DNA from: Chamaelirium japonicum
Lineage: Eukaryota; Streptophyta; Magnoliopsida; Liliales; Melanthiaceae
Direction: 5' to 3'
Assembly (NCBI GenBank): GCA_947650365.1
Contig: OX393550.1
Coordinates: 47,467,860-47,531,859 of the forward strand
Length of the DNA stretch: 64,000 nucleotides
Part shown: one piece after another, positions 37,246-46,580 of the stretch
How positions within the stretch are numbered: position 1 is the stretch's first letter
Layout of the letters: each line of letters begins with the position of its first letter
Translations under genes and position numbers: made by a program
The notes under the pieces: model-generated
Seen by the model: only the letters and a program-made list of their open reading frames with translations
The model's database searches: none
Told to the model about the DNA's origin: nothing

Positions 37246-39458
37246 TGTGGACGCGGAAAAAAGCGCGGGTCGTCTTTATTGCGAATCACACGAGATTACA
37301 ATTGTGGCCGGACCCGGGTTGCTCGGGCGTAGCGAGTCCGGGTTGCGGCGAGTTTTGATCAGGGGATTGTGGGAAAGATCTTCTGGGGGATCCCTTTGAT
37401 CCGCGTCTCCACGTGGTGTTCGTGCGAGAGCTCTGAAGGGGCTGCCCAGGACAGGGGTTTTACAGGGAGAGGGTTTTGGAGAGGCTAAGGAATGTCCACC
37501 GTTGCTTTGTCCCTTCCGTGCTTCGCGCTTTCTCGGCTAGGGGGTTTTCGGCTTCGTTCCTCGGTCTTCGTGTCTTCCTTGTTCCTTGCTTGACCTCGGT
37601 GTCCTTGATCGTCGGTTCGCGGCGTCGATCGAGATTTTGGCGTCGGCTTTGGCTTTGGCTTTTTGGCTTTGGCTTGGCTCCGGCGTGGCTCTGGCTTTTG
37701 CTTTGCTTCGGCGCTTGCACTTGGACGTAGCTGGGAGAGACTTGCGATGCTTTCGTTCTTCCGGACTTCGCGTCGTATCGGCTAGAACGTGCGGTGCTTT
37801 TGCTCGTGGCCGGCGTAGTCGCTTGGCTTTGGCACTTGCTTTGCTTTGGCGCGGGCTTTACTGGGGCTTTACTTTGGCTTCTTGCGTTGCTTTAGCTTTG
37901 GCGTCTACTCGATCTTCTTCTTCGAACGACGTGGGCTACTCCTCCGGTGCTTCGACGGTTTGCGTGTCGACTGGACTTCTCTTCTTCTCCGGGCTTCTTT
38001 GGCGTGATCGGGGTCGAAGAATGCTTTTGAAGATGGTGGGGGTAGCACCGATCTCCGTGCGACGGTTGTAGCGTCGGCTTTTGTTGATGAAGACGACGGG
38101 GTAGTGACGCTCCAGATGATCTGTTCCAGCCTTTCTTCTTCGTGGATGGTGCAGATGTTTGTCGAAGACGACGGGGTGATGACGCTTCGCTTCTCTCCTC
38201 CGGGCTTTGGGGCTTGATCGGGATCGAGGACTTGTTGGAGACGACGGGGTAGTGACGCTTCAGATGATCTGTTCCAGCCTTTCTTCTTCGTGGATGGTGC
38301 AGATGTTTGTCGAAGACGATGGGGTGATGACGCTTCGCTTCTCTCCTCCGGGCTTTGGGGCTTGATCGGGATCGAGGACTTGTTGGAGACGACGGGGTAG
38401 TGCCGCTCCTCTTCTTCTCCGGGCTTTTGGGCTTGATCGGAGTCGAGGACTTGTTGGAGACGACGGGGTAGTGCCGCTCCTCTTCTTCTCCGGGCTTTTG
38501 GGCTTGATCGGAGTCGAAGCTTGTTGGAGACGGCGGGGTAGTGCCGCTCCTCTTCTTCTCCGGCCTTTGCTTCTGGCGTCCTCGGAGTCGAAGGGTTCTT
38601 CTTCTCCGAGCTTTCTTCTTCGTGAATGGAGTCGAAGGGGTGATCTTCGTGCGCAAGGGCCTTCACGTTGATGAGGACTTTCAGTAAGCCGATCCCTCGG
38701 GACAGGCTTGACTGTGCCTCGTGAAGCCTTGGGTCGATGAAGAAGCGTGCTTTCTTCTGCAGAGCTCTGGCGCTTCGTCTTCAATTTCTCCGACCATTTT
38801 TTCCTTCCCCCACCCCCTCTATTTATAGGCAAAGAGGTGAGGAGAGAGATATGGGAACTTTTTAATTTTAAATCCCTTTTGTATCTCTCTCATAATTACC
38901 CGGATTTTATTCATCCATTGATGAGGGGAATAACATTTAGTTGTTTTCCTTTTCTGGCGGGTGTAATTATGGCTGGATTTCGCACACGAAATCGATGGCG
39001 ATCGGGCGCTTCGTCTTGTGCGTCGGATCGAGGGATCGGCGCAGATCCGCGTGTGCGCAGACGTCATACGCTACCTCCCCCCGCGCATGGCGGTATTTTT
39101 TCCTTTTCTTTCTTTTCTTTCCTTTTCTTCTCTTTCCTTTTTCTTTTCTTTCCTTTTCTTTTCTTTCCTTTTTTTCTTTTCTTTTCTTTCTCTTTTTTTT
39201 TTTTCCTTTCCTTGCAGGGCCGGCCGGCCCCTCCTCGGGGTTCGGTCCCCACTAGGGCCGGCCCTATAGGGTTCGGACCCTAGTAGGGGCCGACCCCTCT
39301 TGGGCGGGGTCTGAGTCCGTGTTGGCGCGCGCGAGTCGGGTCCGCGTGTCGGGTTTGCATCCACGTTAGCGCGAGCGAGTTGGGTTCGCGTGTCGGGTTT
39401 GCATCCGCGTCGGCACACGTAAGTCGGGTTCGAGTCCGACGAAATTCGTGTGTCTACA
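37246..39458 (-). repeat. 3' LTR (left copy)
   Basis: 2213 bp, with TG...CA ends on the reading shown. It contains three copies of an approximately 71-bp repeat (GTAGTGCCGCTCCTC...) at 38397, 38468 and 38538, and an approximately 142-bp repeat upstream of it. Long ORFs in these repeats on either strand arise from periodicity and are not genes. Confidence 0.95.
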
Positions 39459-39471
39459 AATGCCCCCTCAA
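39459..39471 (-). other. Polypurine tract
   Basis: On the - strand the sequence TTGAGGGGGCATT abuts the 3' LTR (TGTAGACAC). This is the standard position and composition of the plus-strand primer of Gypsy elements. Confidence 0.85.
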
Positions 39472-39559
39472 GGACGAGTGCGTCGGTGAGAGCGTGTAGG
39501 GTTTGGACACGTAGGAATCGTAGAGCATTTGTCCTTGATTCCTTTTGTGGGCGGGGTTG

Positions 39560-39575
39560 GAGGTCTATTTAAGGA
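39560..39575 (+). promoter_or_regulatory. Possible promoter of the antisense ORF
   Basis: A TATA-like TCTATTTAAGG near 39564-39573 lies on the + strand just inside the element and points toward the antisense ORF. It is followed by a pyrimidine-rich leader (CCTCTTCATTCGTCG). Position fits a core promoter separate from the LTR. Inference only. Confidence 0.4.
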
Positions 39576-40498
39576 CCCCTACCCCTCTTCATTCGTCGTT
39601 GTGCTTCTTTACGAAGGTTCTGCCGGCTTCTGGAGACCGCTGTCGAAAGTGTGCTGCCTGGGGTTGCACGAGACTTGCTCCGTCTTCCCGGTGTCGCCTC
39701 TTCCGTCGGCGGCGATGGTGCGCGATTTCGCGGTCGTTGCGAAGGCGGGTTCGAAGCGGGGATGCGACGAGGCTCGCGGCGGGGAGGATGGAGGAGTGCG
39801 GCTGAGGTGCGGGTCGCCTTCGCCGCCTCTCTCTTCCTCCTTCTTCTTCTTCTTCTTCTTCTTCTTTTTCTTCTTCTTTTCTTTTTCCTTCCTTTTTTTT
39901 TTTTTTTTCTTTCTTTTTCTGTTCTTTTCTTTTTTTTTTTTTTTTTTTTTTTTTCTTTTCCTTCTTCTTCGGTTCCGGGCTGCACGGGCAGCAGCGGCAG
40001 CAGCGCCGGCGCGGGGCGCGGCGGGGCCGGCGGCGCGCGGGGTTGCAGCGTGCGGTGGCGCGCGGGAGGCGGCGACGGCGCGCGGCGCGCGCGGCGGCCG
40101 GCGTGCAGGGTGGCGGGCGCGAGCGGATCGGGCGCGGGGGCCGGGTCCGGCGGCTGCGGGACCGAGTGGGTCGGGCTCGGGGGCCGGGTCCGGCGGCCGC
40201 GGGGGCCGGACGGGTCGGTCTCGGGGGCCGGGTTCGGCGGGCGCAGGCGAAGAAGAAGGAGAAGGAGGGGGGTGCGGGCCCCCCCTCTTCCTTCTTTGCT
40301 GTTGGTCTCCAATTGGAAGGGGGCGAGGGGCCCGTGGGCCCCCCACTTGTTGACTTTTTTTTTTTTTTTTTTTTTTTGAACTTCGAAGGTGCCGATGATA
40401 CCAGTGTCGGCTCGTGGCGCACGGGTCACGACACGGGTGTGGGCTGGTTGGAGAGTAATCTTGAATCGGGCAATCCTCTTGACAGGGGTGCAGGTCCC

Positions 40499-40533
<35 letters not shown>

Positions 40534-40769
40534 GTGCGCTTGTCTTGACTTGCCTCCTTTCATGGTCCTCCAGGGCCCGCGTCTTCGAGAGTTTGACTTC
40601 CTCGGGCTGGATAGACGAGGATTTCTTCGACGGGAGGAGATGCCTTTGCTTTCCTTTCACTCGTGTGCGCCATCACCGCAGCTCAAGGCGGGAAGACCTT
40701 CTGTCGTTGCTCCGTGTCTTTGTGCACGAGCGCATCACGGAAGATGGGGTCGCGGATGCGACTTGCGGG
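39576..40769 (+). other. Leader of the antisense gene: T-rich and GC-rich low-complexity DNA
   Basis: This contains CT/T runs (39838-39970), a GC-rich block (39970-40270) and two poly(T) runs (40356-40378, 40502-40532). Long ORFs on both strands here are lysine- or phenylalanine-rich artefacts. It could be an untranslated leader, possibly spliced. Confidence 0.5.
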
Positions 40770-43758
40770 ATGCTGAAATTAAGCGAGAAGATCCAATATG
40801 ACGAAGGGATCTCCATGAAGCTTCTGCGGCCGAGTTTGAGTCTTCCGTTCCATCATTGTGGTGAAGAGTTCGTGCCTACGCCAGTTGTTGCCTCGAAGAT
40901 ATGTGCTAGGCTGACCCGATGGGGCCCCGATTCTTGGCCTCGGGGGGACGTCCAGTACCTTTGCGGCTTTCGCGAGTGGATGGACGAGCTCTACGAGGTC
41001 TTTGGTGCGGAACCTGAGATGAACTTATTGGCCAAATTTCTGGCGCCGGCTCGTCGGGAGTACAGTCGTCCTGAGGGGATGTACCGTGCGCTTTGTGAGC
41101 TTTGGTGTCCGGAGACTAACACCTTCCTTACTGGGGCGGGGGAGATAGGCATCTCGCTTCGTGACGTCCATATCGTTTCTGGGTGCCCCGAGGTACGGAA
41201 CTACTACCAAGAGGAGGTGCCTGCTTTGAAGGATCTGCTGGACAGCAGCTACGCTCCGAGTTCTTGCCTCCTTCTGTTCAAGGCACATGCTATCATTGCG
41301 GCGAGGGATCAATCTGATCGAGTACGTCCTTCTTCCTGGGTCGATTTTTGGTTCAGAGGCGAGTATAGAGCTCCAGCGCCCTCAGCTCACCCGATGTGGA
41401 AGATTGCTCAGATGCAGAGACCTCCGCTTCGCTCCTTTGTGAGGCCTATCGATTCCTTGGCTCGAGAGAAACACTCAATGGAGGGGAAGCAGTGCCCCTG
41501 GGAACTCCTTGGCCTGAAACGGGACAGCGAGGAGTGGCGATCGGTTTACCGGGCCGCCGGGCTGGTCATCTTTCTTTGCCGGTTCGTGCTTTCGTGTTCT
41601 GGGGAGGCCATTCGTCCGGGGACCTTCCTTGCTGCTTCCAGGATGGAGAGGGGCGAGCTCTTCAATCTAGCCCCAGCCATACTATGCGCCTTGTATCGGG
41701 CTCTCAGCGGGACTTACTGGGACTTGTCTGGCTCAGATAAGGCCAAGGAGGAGCTTGGCCGGTCGGCTGCTTTCGGACCCTTGCATTATTTGTACGGCTG
41801 GATAGCTCTGCATTTCCCGAAGGGGATCTTTGCCAGGCGCGGGCATCCAGCCGAGCTACCTTTCCTACCCGGGGTAGGAGGGATTTTGAACGCCTTTATC
41901 AGTTGGGAGCGTCCGAAAGAGTGTGCTCGTGCCCTTTTGAGGAGGATGGGGAGCGTTGATTTTGAATTTCTGTCGGAGCATTCGGTGCTGCCTTTGGAGA
42001 GGTCGACTGTGTACGACAATGACGGGCTCCCGGACAGCCTTTACTGGAATATGGTCAGCTGCCGTCCTGGCTACTTGGTCTGGCGCAAAGGAGATGTGGT
42101 GGAGGTAGAGCAGTACTCCCCCCATCGCTTTGCCCGTCAGCAGGGGTTTCGACAGGAAGTCCCTGGCATGCCTCAGCAGTTGCAGGGGCGTTTTAGTCCA
42201 CAGGAGGGCTACCGTCTGTGGGCTTCTCTCTACGCTCGTTTTACTGGCAGTAGTTTCTTTCCTGGGGCCAAATCCGGATTTCGGGATGCCGCGACTCCGG
42301 AATACCGCCAGTGGGTTGAAGGGCGAGTTTCTCCTTTACTTGTGAGTTTTCCAGTCGACGTCTTGGTGAGTAGCGGGTTCAGGAATTTCTGCTTCAATCA
42401 CTCTGCGGGAGTGGAGGACCGTCGCCTCCGACTGGGGCTTCAAAGAGCGCAGAGGAGCTGCAGTCGCCTTTCCAGTGCTCGTCGTGTCCCTTCTTCCGTT
42501 CCGGTGCTGGATGTCGAGCTTACTAGTGCCCCTGGGGCATTTCGTTTCCCAAAGGCCGAAGTTGAGGGTGCCCCTCCCAAGAGAAGAAAAATATGCATTC
42601 CTCGTGGGATGGTCCCGAGAGTTCCTTGTCTAACGGAGGACGCCGAGGAGCCTGGACTTCTGAAAGATGAGGTGATTCCTCCGTCTAGGACCGCTTCGTC
42701 TGACCACACAGGTATGGAGCTCTCTTCATTTTATTTGCCCTCTACGTTCAGGAAGTTTTATCACGCTGAGCACCGTTTCTTTCTTTTGACCAGATTCTGT
42801 TATAGTGGTAGAGCGCGGAGCGAGTTCCTCAAAGGCGCCTCTTGGGCATTCGTCCGCCGGTGCCGCGCAGGAAGTGCCCGAACCCTGTGGGCTAGATATC
42901 CCTCCGGATGATCTGGATCTCCTCGGACTTTGCGGGGAGAACTTCCCTAGGGGCGACATTAACCTGGACGACATCGATGTCGACGCCTTGTCTTTTGGCG
43001 AGGAGGCTGAAGTCTCGAGCGTCGACAAGCGGCATTCCCCGATGACTGTGCCCTCGTGCCCTTTGGTGGAGACGGTTGTTGCAGCGGCAACGGAGGTTTC
43101 TCCGGTTCCACCACCCTTGTTGGCGCAGGCGGCTCCTGTGGCAGTTGCAGCGGCAGGGAGGGTCTTGCCTACCTACTCCGAGGCGCCTCGTCCGGTTTTA
43201 AGGCCGAGGAGCAGGGTCTCAGAGTTCCTTCTTTCGAGCTGTCGGCAGTACATCAAGTCGACGTTGGAGCCTTTCCAAACTGCCGGCCTTGGCGCCCTCC
43301 AGGACTGGTGGTCGACGGATGGTGCGGAGTTTTGCGCGAGCCTGGCGGAGTTCAAAGTTGACAGCTCTCTTTTCATCGATCAGATGAACCTGCTTGTGAC
43401 CGATAGCGAGGCTTATCGATCCCGGCGGGCTTTGCTGGAGGGGAGCTCCCTTTCTGAGCTGGAGGCCGCTGAGGCGAGTTTAAGTCAGTCCGAGCATCAA
43501 CTTGCGGAGGCTACGTCCAGCCTGTCGAAGGCCCAGAGGAAGTTGGAGTCTGCGCGCGCCTCACTTAGAAAGGCGGAGTCTCGTTTGGAGCGGGCCGAGG
43601 CCGCGGAGAGCGCTTTGAAGGCGAGTCACTTGAGGCAGCAGTCGGACTTGGCAACCCGTCGCGAGCTTCTGGCTGCTCGTCCCGTGGAGCTTCAGAGAGT
43701 GGAGGCGACTAGGGAGGAGCTGCTGCGCCGTCTCCAAGCTCTGGACACCTTCTTTTAG
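40770..43758 (+). CDS. Antisense retrotransposon ORF with plant mobile domain-like region and coiled coil
   Basis: The open frame from ATG 40770 to 42711 continues through a clear 82-bp intron (GT at 42712, AG at 42793) into 42794-43758, giving 968 codons with no stop. Residues about 105-350 (ELWCPETNTFLTGAGEIGIS ... DVHIVSGCPEV ... YLYGWIALHFPKG) resemble the plant mobile domain found in plant retrotransposons, MULEs and MAIN-type proteins. A basic PPKRRK motif (about residue 600) may be a nuclear signal. The spliced C-terminus has an acidic stretch and a long Ala/Glu/Arg coiled coil (about residues 865-955). Retand and Grande elements carry antisense ORFs here; their function is unknown. 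The in-frame sequence upstream of 40770 is poly(Phe), so this Met is the likely start. The frame is intact although Pol has a stop. Confidence 0.75.
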
Positions 43759-44003
43759 TTGTTCCTGGTTTCATTGTGGCTCTTTTTTTTTTTTCAGGAC
43801 TTATGCAATGTACTACCTTCGGTTCATTAATAATATCGCCTCATTTTGCCACACCATTTCCATGGAACTTTGTTGTCTTTTTCTTTTGGTCGGACTGAAC
43901 CTGAAGTAACTTCTCAGGCTGCCTACGTACCCCCCTAAGGGGGATCAAGTCGCACGTAGTTCATTTTTTTTTTTTTTTTTTGAACAAGGGGTGTGGCCTT
44001 GCT
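43759..44003. other. Convergent 3' region between the antisense ORF and pol
   Basis: A 245-bp spacer holds both gene ends. It includes GCTGCCTACGTACCCCCC and GGGGGATCAAGTCGCACG, phrases that recur in Tat elements, and two poly(T) runs. It probably supplies the 3' end and poly(A) site of the antisense transcript. Confidence 0.5.
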
Positions 44004-46535
44004 TTAGGCATAGTACCTTTTGAGGTACTTGCCGTTGATAGGGCCGAGTGTCAGCCCTTCTGGCGTGGTGAGGAGGTAAGCGTCGTTGGAGTAGACTTCC
44101 CTGACGGAATGCGGGCCATCCCATTTGGCGTCAAATTTCTTCCCTCCTCGATGCGAGAGAATGATGGGGCGTTTGACTGCCAGCACCAGTTCCCCTATCT
44201 GGAATGATCGAGGACGAATCTTCTTGTTGAAGGCGCGAGAGAGCCTGGCCTGATAACACTCCAGCCGCTGTTGAGCTTCGAGGCGTCTTTCATCCAGTGC
44301 TTCCAATTCTGCTAGGCGGAGCTGGGCGTTGTCATCGCTGGTGAGGCCTTCCTGGACTGCTATCCTGAGTGACGGGATCTGGAGCTCGAGCGGAAGAACG
44401 GCTTCCACGCCATAGACGAGGGAATACGGCGTTGCTTGTGTCGGCGTGCGGAAGGATGTTCGGTAAGCCCATAGTGCTTCGCCCATGCGTTCGTGCCAAT
44501 CTTTCTTTGTCTTCGAGACAGTTTTCTCCAGCAGCTTGCACAGAGTTTTGTTGAAGGCTTCTGCTAGACCGTTGGCCGGAGCGTTGTACATTGTCGAACA
44601 ATTCTGCTTAATGTTGTACAATGCGCAGAACTGGCTGACGGCAGCATTCTTGAACTGCTTCCCATTATCTGTTACGATGTAGCGGGGGACTCCATAGCGG
44701 AAGATGATGTCGTTCTGGATAAAGCTGATGACGGAGTACTTTGTAACTTCCCTTAACGGTATCGCTTCAGCCCACTTGGAGAAGTAGTCCGTCGCCGCCA
44801 AGATGTAGAGATGTTGCTTGGATGACTTGGGCAGAGGACCGACGATGTCGAGACCCCATCCGTCGAAAGGCCAAGACGCGATTGTTGGGTGCAAAGGCTC
44901 CGGAGGTTGACGGATGTAGTCCCCGTGCATTTGGCAAGCTTGACATCTTCTCGCGTACTCCAAGCTGTCTTTGATCATGGTAGGCCAGTAGTATCCCATC
45001 CTCCTGACGCGAAAGTGAAGCTTCGGACCGGACTGGTGCGATCCACAAATTCCAGCGTGTACTTCTTCGAGCGCGGCTTCTGCTTCCTCTTTTGCGAGGC
45101 ACCTCAGGAGTGTGCCGTCATAGCTTCGTCGGTACAGTTCGCCATTGAAGTGGTAGAACCTTAGAGATCGTCGACGGATGTCACTTTTGCGCTTCGGATC
45201 TTCGGGGAGTTTACCATGAACGAGATACTCCACAAACGGTTGCCTCCAGTCCTGATCTTTAATCTCGAGGACATGCACCGCGTTGGTTTGAACCGGTATT
45301 TCGGGCGGACCCTTTTCTTCGGTGATCACGAACCTCCTGCAGACGGGAACGACTAGCGAACGTTCATCTGGAAACGGGAGTGTAGCCGCCAGATTTGCAA
45401 GTGCGTCAGCCTGCTGGTTGAGGTTTCGGGAAACGTGCTGAATGGAAGCAGCCTTGAGTTTTTCAAGGAGCTTCACAGCTCGCGCATGCAACGGTACCAG
45501 GTCTTCTTTGTTGACTTCGTATGCCCCCAGGACTTGCTGGATCACGAGTTGAGAGTCGCCAAAGATTTCCAGTCCTTGAAGCTTCATTTCGCCGGCCAGC
45601 TCGAGACCAATGAGTAGGGCTTGATATTCTGCCACATTGTTGGAACATGCTTCCGAGAGCAGGAATGAGAAGGGGAGTATTTCGTTGTCCGGAGTGACAA
45701 AGATGACTCCGGCTCCTGCTATGTCCTGCCTAGCTGCGCCGTCGAAGAACATTTTCCAAGGCGGGGCGATGTCGACGGAGAACACTTCTTCATCTGGAAG
45801 ATCTTCCGATAACTCCCATTCTGCCGGGAGAGGGTATTCTGCGAGGAAGTCCGCGAGGGCCTGCCCTTTAACCGCTTTCTGTGGCACGAAGGTGATGTCG
45901 AATTCAAGTAGCAGCAGGGCCCACTTGGCTAGACGTCCGGAAAGGACTGGTCTCGACATGATGTATTTGAGTGGGTCAGCCTTCGAGACGAGTCTGATGG
46001 TGTGAGCGAGCATGTAGTGTCGCAGCTTCTTCGTGGCGAAGATGAGCGCTAAGCAGACCTTCTCGATTGGGGAGTAATTCAGCTCTGCGCCGACGAGAGT
46101 GCGACTTAAGTAGTAGCAAGCTGTCTCCACGCCAAGTTCATTGTTCTGGGCTAGGAGTGCCCCCAAGGACTGCTCTTGGGCGGCGATGTAGAGGATGAGC
46201 GGCCTCCCTTGAACCGGTGCTGATAGGACTGGCGGCTTCAGTAGATATGCTTTGATGTTTTGGAGTGCTTCTTGGCACGCTTCATCCCATTTGAACGACG
46301 CTCCTTTCTTCATGAGGCGGCTAAAAGGGTGGCACTTTCCAGCCAAGTTGGCGATGAATCTTCGGATATACGCCAAGTGCCCTTGGAGGCCTCTGAGGTC
46401 TCGCACTGTATTTGGTGCGGGCATATTGACGATAGCATCAATTTTGGATTGATCTATCTCAATGCCACGATATCGGACGACGAAGCCGAGGAATTTGCCC
46501 GAGGAGACTCCGAACGCGCACTTGAGCGGATTCAT
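44004..46535 (-). CDS. Pol C-terminal part: RNase H, second RNase H, integrase
   Basis: 843 codons in the same frame as the Gag-Pol ORF upstream, separated only by one TAA at 46581-46583. The start at 46535 is just the first Met after that stop. Order: RT thumb; RT-linked RNase H (about residues 95-245, LYIAAQEQSLGALL ... ADFLAEYP); a second, archaeal-type RNase H (about 260-385, FFDGAARQD ... NNVAEYQALL ... GDSQLV ... NQQADALANLA); integrase zinc region (H-H-C-C, about 490-535); integrase core with D (GLDIVG), D (VTDNGKQF) and E (LAEAFNKTL) at about 560, 622 and 656; and a C-terminal domain. It integrates element cDNA in the nucleus. All catalytic residues are present, but translation from the Gag start needs stop readthrough. 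Confidence 0.9.
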   Translation of the reverse strand: MNPLKCAFGVSSGKFLGFVVRYRGIEIDQSKIDAIVNMPAPNTVRDLRGLQGHLAYIRRFIANLAGKCHPFSRLMKKGASFKWDEACQEALQNIKAYLLKPPVLSAPVQGRPLILYIAAQEQSLGALLAQNNELGVETACYYLSRTLVGAELNYSPIEKVCLALIFATKKLRHYMLAHTIRLVSKADPLKYIMSRPVLSGRLAKWALLLLEFDITFVPQKAVKGQALADFLAEYPLPAEWELSEDLPDEEVFSVDIAPPWKMFFDGAARQDIAGAGVIFVTPDNEILPFSFLLSEACSNNVAEYQALLIGLELAGEMKLQGLEIFGDSQLVIQQVLGAYEVNKEDLVPLHARAVKLLEKLKAASIQHVSRNLNQQADALANLAATLPFPDERSLVVPVCRRFVITEEKGPPEIPVQTNAVHVLEIKDQDWRQPFVEYLVHGKLPEDPKRKSDIRRRSLRFYHFNGELYRRSYDGTLLRCLAKEEAEAALEEVHAGICGSHQSGPKLHFRVRRMGYYWPTMIKDSLEYARRCQACQMHGDYIRQPPEPLHPTIASWPFDGWGLDIVGPLPKSSKQHLYILAATDYFSKWAEAIPLREVTKYSVISFIQNDIIFRYGVPRYIVTDNGKQFKNAAVSQFCALYNIKQNCSTMYNAPANGLAEAFNKTLCKLLEKTVSKTKKDWHERMGEALWAYRTSFRTPTQATPYSLVYGVEAVLPLELQIPSLRIAVQEGLTSDDNAQLRLAELEALDERRLEAQQRLECYQARLSRAFNKKIRPRSFQIGELVLAVKRPIILSHRGGKKFDAKWDGPHSVREVYSNDAYLLTTPEGLTLGPINGKYLKRYYA

Positions 46536-46580
46536 GCGGAGTTGGTACCTTCGAAGTCGTTTGAAGATTAGCTCAAGATC

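Noticed and set aside
37460-38832. Long ORFs on both strands in the left LTR (and 52115-53557 in the right LTR), up to 336 codons
   Set aside because: They follow the 71-bp and 142-bp tandem repeats of the LTR, occur in several frames at once, and encode only repeated Arg/Ser/Pro-rich units.
39529-40660. Several 240-360-codon ORFs, Lys- or Phe-rich
   Set aside because: They are produced by poly(T)/CTT runs and a GC-rich block in the leader of the antisense gene; no domain resemblance, and the frames overlap on both strands.
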